Shown here one piece after another: positions 12,479-22,883 of a stretch of 64,000 bases of DNA (position 1 is the first letter of the stretch; the number at the start of each line of letters is the position of its first letter). The DNA comes from Clitopilus passeckerianus (taxonomy: Eukaryota; Basidiomycota; Agaricomycetes; Agaricales; Entolomataceae). The translations under genes were made by a program, and so were the position numbers. The stretch lies in assembly GCA_944990035.1 (NCBI GenBank), contig CALYLX010000009.1, positions 1 to 64,000 of the forward strand, in the 5' to 3' direction. The notes under the pieces are model-generated. The model did no database searches. It had not been told where the DNA came from and worked only from the letters and a program-made list of their open reading frames with translations.

Positions 12479-14193
12479 GATGTATGCTGTCTCCTAGCCA
12501 TGTAGAAGCAGACCTTTTATGAACAGATAACTGAATTGTCGCTTGCAACGTATTAGGGTGCGGGAGGGATACACGGATACACGGGCCAGACGCAATTGAA
12601 GTCATCGGGGTGTGGTTCCCGAGTTTGGTCAGTCGGATGACTTCGTAATGTAGTACCCCGAGCTGCCAGAATCAATTTGAATTGGGATGCTCCTCGAGAA
12701 GAGCCCCAAGAACACCCATCAAGGCATTACGTTGATCGCCTTCTAGAGTCTAGAAGCCTTCCATCAGTCGAGTATACAGAGGGACTATCGCACTGGCAGT
12801 CAGTCCAGACATCGAGCCGTATTTGCGGTTTAATGTGATCAAAGCAAACGGTGCGCTGGGAGTCGAGCGCAAGACTCCCTACCCCGACTCCAGAGATAGC
12901 TTCTCACACTCGTCAGCGCACTGGCACGACCAGGAAGCCCAAGTGTTGAGTTCTTCCCTGCGATCACGGCAGCTTCATGATGGGGAGTGGGTTCAGAGGT
13001 ATCCGTTATCCGTCGGATGGTCCAACTTTGGGTAAGAGTGTTTACGTTGTAAACTGATTCTGTGCCTTCACTGAAAGCAGGCTTGGAGAAACCGAGGAAG
13101 ATTCGTGATCAAAAATTTAAGCTGAAAGAAAGCATCAGAGTGGGATCAATGGTATTCTACTCGAGCAAGGCCTTTAGCAAGCAAAGAATAAGCGAGTCAG
13201 AAGTCATGTCCAGCAGTCTCAAGAAGTCCACGGGAACAGAAAAGCCCGAGATTATAACAGCATCCAGCGATGGGATGCTAATGGGAAGACACGGAACGCC
13301 GCTGCCGTCGTCTACACATATAATTAGATGGCTTAGATAGACAACGTCACGAAGTGCCAGTGGACTTAAAGATGAGGATGCAGCTTGGGCAGGAGGTCCA
13401 GGAGGTCTTGGTTATTGTATTGTGCAGTAATCTAGCAAATACATCGACCATTACCACAGTTCCTGACCATGTCAGTCTTACTTTGTGGCTCTGAGGGCTG
13501 ATCAAAGTGCTGGCAAGTGAAGACCAAACTTGAAGTTCCCCAGCGTGAAGGCGCTATTTGGCTTAGTCAGTCAACTGACCAGAGAAGGGGATGCATTCCC
13601 ACGCATTGTCGCCCAAGCTCTGCTCATTTTTGTTTTGACAATTTATATCGAAAGTCATCGACCACACTCACGATGTTACAATATTCCGAACAATCAGATT
13701 TGTGAATTGCTCCCGGTCCTACGGTACCACAATGTGGAATGGCTGGGGAATAACGCTCCGGAATCCTCGTTCCTCCCACCCACATCGCACATGACGACCT
13801 CATACTCTTCTTAGAACTCTGTTGACGTGATTCTGAAAATATTCGGTACCTAGAAAAAGATCTCATATGGGCAGAACTCTCAGATTGGGATATTCTCCGT
13901 ATCATCTGCCTGCCACGACGACCATTGCTTCTATTAAAAACGCGACTAAAGAGGAAAGTTGTGTCATTGCAGAATGAAATGACGCGACTTAGGCAGCCGG
14001 TTTCCCACTTACAGTGGATACGAAGTTCCTTCAAGACCACGCGACGCCCTATCTTTATTGCCTCATAATTGACCGTCTCGCAAGAAGTTGATGTTCAAGC
14101 GCTGGTATATAAGGATCTCTGCAAGGATCAGATGACATCCGCTATTCAACCCAATTATCGCGCTTTTTGAGGCTTTACGAAGCGGTGCAAAGG
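12479..14193. other. Divergent intergenic about 1.7 kb between monooxygenase and transporter
   Basis: Several open frames of 60-140 codons overlap here on both strands, but none shows splice-linked continuity or a recognisable motif. I see no transposon ends. Its length is well above the local average (most gaps are under 500 bp), so it may hold a decayed gene that I cannot identify. Confidence 0.4.
14106..14113 (+). promoter_or_regulatory. TATA element of the MFS transporter
   Basis: TATATAAG 81 bp upstream of the ATG at 14194, in the expected window for a regulated fungal RNA polymerase II promoter. Confidence 0.55.
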
Positions 14194-16441
14194 ATGGGCT
14201 TGAATACAAGGGCAGCAACTGATGACTTGTTCAGAAACATTCGCGTTTACTGTGAGTTAGGCTTGCTTGCAAACTGAGCCAGCCCTCATATTACGACCAG
14301 GGCTCGCCTTTGTCGTTTACTGGGGCATCGTCCTCTTTGGATACGATACGTGCGTACACCGTCCGTCACATTGTTTTTCATACTGATCGATTTTTAGTGG
14401 GATAGCGTGAGTTTTGCCTCCACTTCAGCAATCAACTGTCCAAACACCTGTCCAGTGGTGGTGTCGTCGGGCTTCCTTATTTTCAAGACCGCTTCGGTCT
14501 CTTGAACCCGGATGGCACGGTTAACGTGAAGAAATCTAACAATGTTTCTTCTAATGTCGTCTCTGTGCTTCAAGCAGGCGCGTTCTTCGGAGCATTAGGA
14601 AGTGCCCCTATATCAGGTATGTAAATGTACGTGCTCTTTCAGGAATATTGACTGAAGTTTTTGGAATCCTAGAACGCGTTGGCCGTCGATTGACCATATT
14701 CGGATTTACCGTAATTTTCACTATTGGTGCTGTGCGTTTTGATTTGTTCAGGACATGAAAAGTTACTCACCTTAATATCTCTCTCGCCCAGATCCTGACA
14801 ACACTAGCGGACGGCTCATCTAAAGGCCTTGCTGAAATATATGCTGGAAGAGTAATCTCTGGCATTGGAATTGGCGGAATCTCCGCTATAGCACCTGCGT
14901 ACGTGTCAGAATGCGCGCCGAAGGAGGTCAGAGGTAGAATCACTGGATTATTCCAAATCATGGTTGCAGTTGGAATCACGATTTCGTATTTCATCAATTG
15001 TGAGCGTTCTCTGCTTGTTGGAGGATTGTGCAAACTGATCATGGGTCCTAAGATGGTGTCAATCTGCATATCAAGGCAAGCGAGAATCTTTGGAGAATAC
15101 CGTTCGGGTTCCAGCTCATCCCAGCGGGTATCATGCTTCTGGGTCTCTCGACAGTTAAGGTTATTTTCATTTATTCTTTGTAATTGATGCTCTAGACTCA
15201 GTAGTCCACAGGAATCGCCACGCTTCCTCGTTTCTGTCTCTCGTCCACAGGCTGCGCTGAAGAACCTCTCATACCTTCGACATCTTCCACCCTCTGCTCC
15301 TGAAATCGTGGACGAACTAGCGGAAATTACTGCTGCTATACAAGAGGAAAGGGAGGCTCGAAGAGAGTTAGGACTAAAGGAGGCTTTCCTCGGGAAAGGA
15401 AACAATATCCGATTTGGGATTGCCTTTGTGATCTTCTTGCTGCAACAGTGGAGTGGGCAGAATAGCATTAAGTGAGTATCGCTCGTCCAGACTCAACAAT
15501 GAGGCTGACTATTTCCTCATTTAGCTATTATGCCCCTCAAATCTTCGCCTCGGTAAGTTTCCGTCCAACACTCAGCAATCCCCTTCTCATGCGAATGAAT
15601 AGGTTGGTTATTCTGGCCAAGACTCTCGCCTACTCGCAACAGGGATCCTCGGTATTGTCAAGATCGTTTCTACCACACTCTTCGTCTCCTTCGGAATTGA
15701 ACGCATAGGCCGAAAGATCCCCCTCATTGTCTCCTCATACGGAATGGGAACTCTGTTCTTCATCATCGGGGCCATCCTCAAAACGCACCCGCCGCCTGCA
15801 CCCACACCCGGACAACCGGTTAATGATCCTCCAGCGGCGAGTAAAGCTATGGCAGGCTTGATTTACATTCAAGGATGTTTCTATGCGACCGGTTGGGGAC
15901 CGATTCCCTGGGTTTATGTCTCGGACATATTCCCTACGAGGACCAGGCATTACGGATTGGCGCTGGCTAGCGCCACGCAATGGCTTTTCAGTATGCTCTC
16001 AGTAAATTATTGCCATCATCTGAATCTACTAACATGGGCATTCATCAGATTTCGTTGTTTCGAAAACGACCCCAGATATAATCACCAACCTGCAATGGAA
16101 GATCTTCATTCTATTCGGAACTTTGAACGTTGGAGCACTGGGGACATTTTCGTTGTACGTGTATTTCTACTTATTTTTGATAGCTTGGGAGTTGCTCATC
16201 TGTCATTCAGCCTCATCCCAGAAACGAAGGGTCGCAGTCTAGAGGAGATGGACATCATATTTGGTGCGGTAGATGAGGAAACCAGGCGGAAGGGCATTGA
16301 TAAGCAACATAGAGGTGCGTCTCTTACCGAGGAAATGATATCACGGTTTTGCTCACTGGCATCTTTCCTTTGTCAGCCTTGGATGGAGACTTAAACGATC
16401 CAGCAAGTCAAGACGATGAAAGGGATACAAAGTCCGTTTAA
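14194..16441 (+). CDS. MFS sugar porter family transporter (hexose/quinate permease type)
   Basis: Plasma-membrane proton symporter or facilitator with 12 helices. Thirteen exons give 533 aa in continuous phase. Family signatures are all present: YDTGIAGGVVGL after helix 1, ERVGRRLTIFG in the loop 2-3 region, YAGRVISGIGIGG, SECAPKEVRGRITGLFQ, LLQQWSGQNSINYYAPQIF, IERIGRKIPL and the PETKGRSLEEMD motif after helix 12. Exon 3 is only 9 nt (14398-14406, T GGG ATA GC) and is required to rebuild the TGIA motif; exon 9 is 28 nt (15525-15552). The substrate is uncertain; the SECAPKEVRG and following residues look most like quinate/hexose permeases. Transcribed divergently from the monooxygenase, which may or may not be functional linkage. 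Confidence 0.9.
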
Positions 16442-16839
16442 TTGAGCAATTCTATCTATACAACCCCATTATACGTATCCAATACTGGCCTTTGACGGCT
16501 GGGATATATATATCAATTTTGTTCACCTATGTCCACCTTTTCTTAACTTCAGGGTGTATATCGTGTTTGTTCTCCCCCGTCAACTTTTGCCAGAACCCAG
16601 TTTCAGCCTTCTCTGGTAAAGGGAGCTTACACGAAAAAAGAACCGCCTATCCTCGACAGCCCATCCTCTTCTGTAGTCGTCGTCCGGGGCAGGAATCGGA
16701 TATCCGGAAGCATCTGGATACTTGAACATGAGGGCCCGTATCCCATATAAATGGCTTCTTGGTTGGCCGAGGCAGGGGTTGAAGTGGCCACACCTCATCC
16801 ATAGTGCCTGGGCAAGGATTTACTCTATGCGTTGGGGAA
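16442..16839. other. Intergenic, nothing recognised
   Basis: About 400 bp between the transporter stop and the convergent hypothetical gene. No repeat or RNA gene seen. Confidence 0.45.
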
Positions 16840-17550
16840 TCAAGATAGCAATTCGGGGCTTACAATGCCATGCCTCGCGAACCTCTCCGCAACATCTCTG
16901 AATATCTCGCGTCTATGTTTCCTCAAGCACAACTCACGGACACGCCTAGAGGTAGCTGAGATTCTGAGAGCTGTAGGATAGTCAAATTCGGAGACTATAT
17001 CAAAGATATGGTCCATGAGCTCCAGAGGAAGAGTGTCTGGTGGGCCTGAATCGTCTCCCTTCACAGAGACGAATGAACTGGATAGTGCGGGTAGGGGTTG
17101 AGAGTCAAAGGAGCATTGCCCAACGAGGTCGATGCGAACATATGCAGGGATACCTCCTTCCTCTCATGTCCTGTACGTCCACGCGGTTTCCGACCGCGCA
17201 AGTTCAGGGAAGGTTTTGAACAACGTCCCATAATCCATGTCTTCCATACCCAGAGGGCCATTCCTCCCAAGTTTCCATGAGAAGTCGTGGGTAAGCGTTT
17301 CTTTCTCCGCCGTGTCTGAATACACCTCATGCGAGATGCTGATACTTCCGGTCCCGTCTGGATGGAAAATGATAGTCTCGGGTATTTTTGCCCACAGCTT
17401 GCGGTCGAAGTTACGCCAGGTCCTCGCGACCATTTGCGCTATGGAGATGGATGTTTGGGAACTGTGATCGCAAACATCTGGGGATGGCAGGGCAACGAAC
17501 ATAGTGGTCTCGTAGGAAGATGCGGCAATGGGGACTAGCCTGGTCAACAA
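16840..17550 (-). CDS. Hypothetical protein with C-terminal F-box-like segment, boundaries uncertain
   Basis: Two open stretches share one frame on the minus strand. The upstream one (17550-17164) has no ATG before 17508 or so and contains a conserved-looking region (LWAKIPETIIFHPDGTGSIS); its 5' exon is unknown. The downstream one (about 17120-16840) contains TLPLELMDHIFDIVSEFDYP, which resembles an F-box helix pair. They are separated by one in-frame TGA. An intron with donor GTACAG near 17175 and acceptor TATCCAG near 17087 would remove the stop and restore the frame, joining SETAW to SFVSVKGDD. The segment ends soon after the F-box with no leucine-rich repeats. It could be one gene, two gene remnants, or a pseudogene. 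I do not recognise the upstream domain. Confidence 0.4.
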
Positions 17551-17963
17551 ACTGTCAGCAGCTGCGCCTCATTACAGCAATGATCGAAGCTATGGCCCCA
17601 AAATGGTCCTAGGGTGGTCCTAGGCATCTCCCATCGCCGCACAGAGGTGTTCATTCTTCGATGGAAGGGATAGTGTGGGCGCTGGGATCTGTTTGGATAT
17701 CAAGGAGTGCAAGCTCGCTTACTAGCCTCATCGCAAAACTGCCAACATATTTCTGATGCATCGTCGATCAAAACACTCAAACGCCTTGGCAATGGCTACC
17801 AACTACGGGGTCAGACGGAAACTGTCAGATGAAGAATATATGGGCCTTCTAGTATATAAAGAACTGGATCATGTTGCTGCTGTTCCCTCGCTTCAGCCGG
17901 TCCTCTGAGCTCTCATCCAAACGGTAGCTGGTCTACACTCCCCGTCCTTTACTTGATCACAGA
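17551..17963. other. Divergent intergenic with TATA element
   Basis: About 410 bp upstream of the secreted orphan. Apart from the TATATAAA at 17853-17860 I see no defined element. Confidence 0.45.
17853..17860 (+). promoter_or_regulatory. TATA element of the secreted orphan
   Basis: TATATAAA 104 bp upstream of the ATG at 17964. Confidence 0.55.
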
Positions 17964-18729
17964 ATGTCTCGCGTCTACCTCCTCCTCGGTGCTCTTCTTT
18001 TCCAATCTCTCGGATTTGCGAGCTGTGCTCCTATTCCCATGAAGAGAGCAGATGCAAACACTGTGTCCCTCGGCTGGACAGGTCTCCAGCAAGGCACGAC
18101 CATCACTCCCGCTGCGAGTGAAGACGGGGACTTGGGCAAAGCATTTTATGTTGTGGACGTAAGTTGACCTTTGAATAGATTTTTCTTCAGAACCTGATCG
18201 ATTACATCTATCTCTGTAGAGCACTGACCTCGCAAGGACTCTTGCAAGCTCTGGAACCCACGTTTGTGAAATCACAGCCGATGCAGAAGCCTGGAATTCT
18301 ATTCCCAAGAACTGGGTTACCGCATCGCAAATGAAGGGATCCCGGCCTCAGAACAACGGAACCACAACTGAAGATCCACCTAATACCGAAGAACGACGAA
18401 TGGAGCCTAAATTAGATGACCCTACCACGGAAACGGAAACGGTCTTCCCCGGCGCTGTTCTTTTCTCTGCCCACGCAAGCACCGGAATCGTCCAGGAACC
18501 CGAAGCTATACTGCCTAAGGATGACAAACCTTGGCAGATGGCGATTCGCCAGGCTGAGTTGGAGAAACTCAACTTGAAGGGCACCTGTTATCAGAAGGGT
18601 AATTCGATGGTCAAGCCTGGACAGAAGCTGGATTATGAGAAGTTGTCGATGAAATGGGATATCAAGGGGACACCTGGCTCAGACGGAACCCCTAATGGAA
18701 CTCCTGCAGGTGGACCTGATTCTCAGTAG
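17964..18729 (+). CDS. Secreted protein of unknown function
   Basis: Two exons (17964-18158, 18220-18729) give 234 aa. The N-terminus is a clear signal peptide (hydrophobic core LLLGALLFQSLGFASCA) followed by PIPMKR, which could be a dibasic processing site. The mature part has repeated AEAW/AEL-like helices, two further cysteines (THVCEIT, KGTCYQKG) and a C-terminal Gly/Pro/Thr-rich tail. It resembles, in layout only, the many small secreted basidiomycete proteins of unknown role. The splice joins VVD to STDLARTL in phase. I recognise no catalytic motif. It ends 165 bp before the convergent oxidase copy A. Confidence 0.75.
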
Positions 18730-18893
18730 TTTTCTTTTTGTATCGGGCTCTGGTGTTTGCAGATATAAAGTGCTTTGAAAAGAAAATCCATTTGTGAATA
18801 AATTCATCAGATCAAGATATATTGTAATCAAGAGGACAGTCATTAGATACAGGTTCGAAGGGAATGAGTACTTTGAGGTCCATTTCAGAAGCC

Positions 18894-20849
18894 CTAAGCA
18901 GGACAGTTAAGACTGCTATCCCAGTCTTCCGAGCCCACACCAGCTGCAACAACAAACAACGACTTTGGGTCATATTTCGCCTTGATCGACTTGAGCCTAT
19001 TGTAATGAGGCCCGAAAAATGTTTTCTCGAAATCGCGCTCGTAAAGGCTCGCCTATTCGCATGTCAATCAATATCCAAGATAGATATCATTCATAGATCG
19101 GTGCTCACCTCGTTCAAGTATGTGGCCGAGCCAGGAGAGAGTCCATCTAGAATGTCTATTGATTTGCTGACATACTTCCTGGCTTCCTGTATGGCGGAGA
19201 GAGGAGCGCCCTCAGGCCAAACACCCCCGACATAAACGTGCGCCACTGCTTTGCGCCAGTTGGGATTCAAGCCGGACTCGGGATCGGCTCTAGCAACGGC
19301 GCCTCCTGCAACGAAGCTGAACTCAACGTCAGCAATCACGTTGGATCAAGAAGTCGCAGCGCCTTACTTTAGGCCGAGACTGTTATTAACAGCGAGCAGA
19401 ATTTCGGCAACCTTACCCGGGTTGTGGAGGGACAAATCCCGGGAAATGAGGCGAGACCCCAGCTCGACGTTTATTCCAACCTGTGAACCTCCCGCATAAT
19501 TGGCCTTGTACCAATCGTAGTAGGTGTCAATAGGTTGAAGCACGGCGTATACACCTCCTGTAACGTTCTGTGCGTGCTGCACAAACGCTGCTGTTGTCAG
19601 GTTCGCCTCCATAGCGGAGATATTCGGGGCAATGTAAAGGAAATTGAGGTAGTTGGGTTTAACCTCAGCATAACCACCCCAACCCTTGTCACTGAGAACC
19701 ACGTGGAGTTTCGCATATTCAGTTAAAACAGACTTCGCAGCGTCGGTGGAAGTGAAGTTGACGCTGAAGATCATTTCAGTGACAGGAATAACATCGTGGG
19801 TCTGATAAGTGGCCGAAAGGACCAAGGCATAGGTGCCGCCGCCACCACCCCTCAATGCCCAGAACAAGTCGGGGTGTTGGTGGGCATTGACGGTGAGGTA
19901 TTGCCCGTTGGCAGTGATGACCGTGAATTCCAACACGTTATCGACACCTATAAACATGGTGAGCATCATGCTAAGGAGTAAGGAGAGTCCATGTACCTAA
20001 TCCATGTCGTGGTGCAAGCGCACTGTGTCCTCCACCTTGAATCCAGCCACCTGAAGTGCCAACAGACCCTCCAGCGGATATGCCACCGACGATGATACGG
20101 CCATTTTGTTCAGCAGCATCATAAGCCTCGTGCCACTGGATGCCAGCACCTAGAGTAAGGGCTATAACGGACGATATGAATATGTTTGAATGTAGTGGGG
20201 GAGGAATACGTACCCTTGTAGGTTGTACTTCTGGGTGCCCCAGCAGGCACGAACCTGTCGTTGTAAGTAATATTCTTGAGGTGTTGGGTCCAAATGAAGA
20301 AGGATCCACGAGCGGTGCTACGCCCCAAGTAGCAGTGGCTGCAAATAGTCCATTCAGAACGCGGCAGAGACAACAGAAAGACATGAATTACCCAGTATTC
20401 TTGATCGTTAGACGCAGATTGCGCTCAGAAACGAACTTGAGGGCCGCCCGAGCATCGGCAACAGAGCGCACATCCACGCCAGCTGCTGCAATACTTCCTA
20501 GCTCGCAAGGAACGCCGAGGGTGGTGTTCAGGTAACAAGCAATGATTGTCCCATTTTTGAAGGTATACGTCTCGAAGTTGATTGACTGCATCGAACCAGG
20601 CTGCTCGGCTCCCCATCCACCAAAGAAGGTATTTGCCTGCACATCACTACAGTTTCCAGAGGGATTGGAAACCGGATAGCAAGCGGCTTCTGGGGGTACG
20701 GGAAACAAGAGAGGCTGGGAGACTTGAGATGAGAATTCCCCCAATTCTTCCTCCGAAGGCCAACATTTTTCACCGTAGATGCACTTGCATCGTGATGAAG
20801 GCTAAGCTGCAACAAGAACAGCGAATGGAAGAAGTTTGAGGAGCCTCAT
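18894..20849 (-). pseudogene. BBE-type FAD-linked oxidase copy A, stop codon in signal peptide
   Basis: Member of the FAD_binding_4/BBE (berberine bridge enzyme-like) secreted oxidases. Six exons read through in order: start at 20849, CxCIYGEKCWPS, the PCMH flavin domain with the histidine that normally carries FAD (KNTGHCYLGRSTARG, near 20380-20330), WIQGGGHSALAPRHGLG, a substrate domain rich in N-glycosylation sites, and the C-terminal BBE motif FFGPHYNRLKSIKAKYDPKS ending NCPA at 18894. Codon 16 (20804-20802) is TAG where copies B and C have AAG. This interrupts the protein just after the signal peptide core. The rest is otherwise intact, so the mutation is either recent, a sequence error, or bypassed by readthrough. 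Promoter elements seen in the other copies are preserved. Confidence 0.8.
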
Positions 20850-20880
20850 TGAGCTAGGAAATGATCTGAGTCTCTTTACT

Positions 20881-20888
20881 TATTTATT
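20881..20888 (-). promoter_or_regulatory. AATAAATA box upstream of oxidase copy A
   Basis: Minus-strand AATAAATA 32-39 bp upstream of the start, inside the motif AAGCAATAAATA that also precedes copies B and C. Probable TATA-equivalent. Confidence 0.5.
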
Positions 20889-21253
20889 GCTTGGAACTGA
20901 GGTCGCCAGAGGTTCGGGGCGCTCTAGATGCATGGGAGACACTTGCTGCGGAGGGGTGTTCTAGTATATTCCCAGATACATACTGACGCCGATTTCGGTG
21001 AATCCCCGAAGCTTGACAATGAGTCAACTGCTCGAGTTTGGCAGCTGTGGCGCTTGCTTATAAGTTCGTGAAACTGGAGTAACTTTGAAGGGCCTTTCAA
21101 AATTCAAAGGCATGCTCTAAGTCAGCCATTCAGTACGTAGAGGCTATCTCAAAAAGACAGTGTACCGAGGCAGAGCAGTGTGGGTGGGAAGTCGAAAGGT
21201 ACCCTCGGATTAGAACGCTTGCCATAAGTCATGATTGGTGGGGCATCGACGCG

Positions 21254-21272
21254 TCAATTGCGGCAGTTTCAT
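21254..21272 (-). promoter_or_regulatory. Conserved upstream box of oxidase family, copy A
   Basis: Minus strand reads ATGAAACTGCCGCAATTGA about 405 bp upstream of the start. The same 19 bp, with two changes at most, lies 465-500 bp upstream of copies B and C. Confidence 0.55.
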
Positions 21273-21808
21273 AATGAAGTAAATTGATTGCTCAGTGCCT
21301 TGATAGTTGATACATTTTGGCTCTTAATGTGTATCTGACCGATTTCCTCCCACTCAACTGAGACGGCAATGGGTCACGGCACCATCTGGGCGGACAAAGG
21401 TCGGGTTGCAGTGTTGGTGAATGAATGGAGGGTTTAAGTATATGCGGATCCCGTGGAGGCGCCCTCAGATCTTGACCTTCAAGGAGGTCCGGCTATGAGG
21501 AATGCGATGATTGTGGCTCTTGACAGTCTTGAAAGAAGTGTCGACCGGAACAAGCGCCCGTTTCTTGACAGGTGCCAAACAATGCCAAACCTCATGCAAA
21601 TGAGAGAGCTTATAAGTTATTGAAAGCTCAGTGATGAAGATCATGAAACATTTGCCCAGTCTAACACAACAGGAGAGAAAAACCGTATTATTTCCTTCTA
21701 TAATTCCCCCATTCAAGAATATGTCCTTTATCTGAAGTCCAATCCACGTTATTCCCTGCACTCAAAGCGTCAAAACCCTCCAAGCACCCAAGATGCAACA
21801 ACCCAAAA
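21273..21808. other. Intergenic, between oxidase promoter and SAICAR synthetase 3' end
   Basis: About 540 bp. No recognised gene or repeat; the minus-strand open frame at 21465-21761 has no motif. Confidence 0.4.
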
Positions 21809-22883
21809 TCACCTCAATGTAATCACACTCACGGCCTCGGAATACCTCTCTTGCGTTCCCTTCACCACAGCGTCACTGAGTACCCAACCCTCGCCTTCAT
21901 GATCCTCCGGTCCCCCCTCTAAGCCTTTCCTAAATCCAGAAGCAACCAGCCAGTCTCGAACGTATTGTTTGTCGAAACTTGGCTGGGAGGTACCTGGATG
22001 GTAGGAAGCAAGGGGCCAATACCGGGAGGAGTCAGGGGTCAAAACTTCGTCAATGAGAATGAGAGACTTCTCGCCAATAGTCGCGGTGGTGGATGACTCC
22101 GGAAGAGAAGAAGTAGGCACAAGCCCGAACTCGAATTTCGTGTCGGCAAGAATGAGTCCACGTAGACGTGCATGTTGAGCGGCGGCATTGTAGAGTTTGA
22201 TAGCAGCGGATGATATTTTGTCAAAAAGCTCCTGACCGACAATTTCGGCTGCACGTTCCGGTGAGATGTTCTCGTCATGTTCGCCTTGTTCTGCTTTTGT
22301 TGAGGGCGTGAAGATAGGTCGGGGAAGTTGAGAGGATTCGACGAGGCCAGGCGGCATTTGGATACCGTGTACCGTACCCGATTTCTTATACTCGGACCAG
22401 GCAGAGCCTTCAAATCAATGAGTTCCCTCCTTTAACAGTAGATGTGTTGGTGTACTCACCAGATAGATAACCTCGAACGATGGCCTCAAGGGGCACGACC
22501 TCTGCCCTCCTGACGAGCATCGCCCGCCCCTCCAGCTGGTCTTTGTACTCCCTTACCTCCTCTGGCATCTCATCAACATCAGCCGTGACCAAATGATTTG
22601 GAATTATGTCTCCCAATTTGTCAAACCAGAAGAGCGATAGCTTTGTTAGGTATTTTCCTTTGTCTGGAATACCCTAATCAGGTATAAGAGATTGAACGAA
22701 GCTGAGAAGCCAGCATTGGCAACTATGCAGGCGTACGTTCTTCAGAATGACGTCGTATGCTGAAATCCGGTCGGTTGCTACAAAAAGTAGATGATCGCGA
22801 GACGATGTGCTGTAGATGTCTCGAACTTTTCCTTTTGAGAGCAACTTCAAAGTCGGAAAATCTGTTTCTGTCAAAGCCCTCAT
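21809..22883 (-). CDS. ADE1: Phosphoribosylaminoimidazole-succinocarboxamide (SAICAR) synthase
   Basis: Seventh step of de novo purine synthesis: ATP-dependent joining of CAIR and aspartate to give SAICAR, in the cytosol. Three exons (22883-22737, 22673-22460, 22407-21809) give 319 aa, close to yeast Ade1 (306 aa). Motifs visible: [12 protein letters not shown] and [14 protein letters not shown] at the N-terminus, [20 protein letters not shown] in exon 2, then [15 protein letters not shown] across the second intron, [12 protein letters not shown] and [15 protein letters not shown] in exon 3. All are diagnostic for the monofunctional fungal enzyme. Both splice junctions restore the family sequence exactly. 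The neighbour genes are unrelated. Confidence 0.95.

Noticed and set aside
14767..15468. 233-codon minus-strand ORF across the MFS transporter
   Set aside because: Antisense shadow of conserved transporter exons; no motif and no start context.
11082..20849. A secondary-metabolite cluster made of the FAD monooxygenase, MFS transporter and BBE oxidase
   Set aside because: No polyketide synthase, peptide synthetase, terpene cyclase or prenyltransferase core is present, unrelated genes lie between, and the nearest oxidase is broken.
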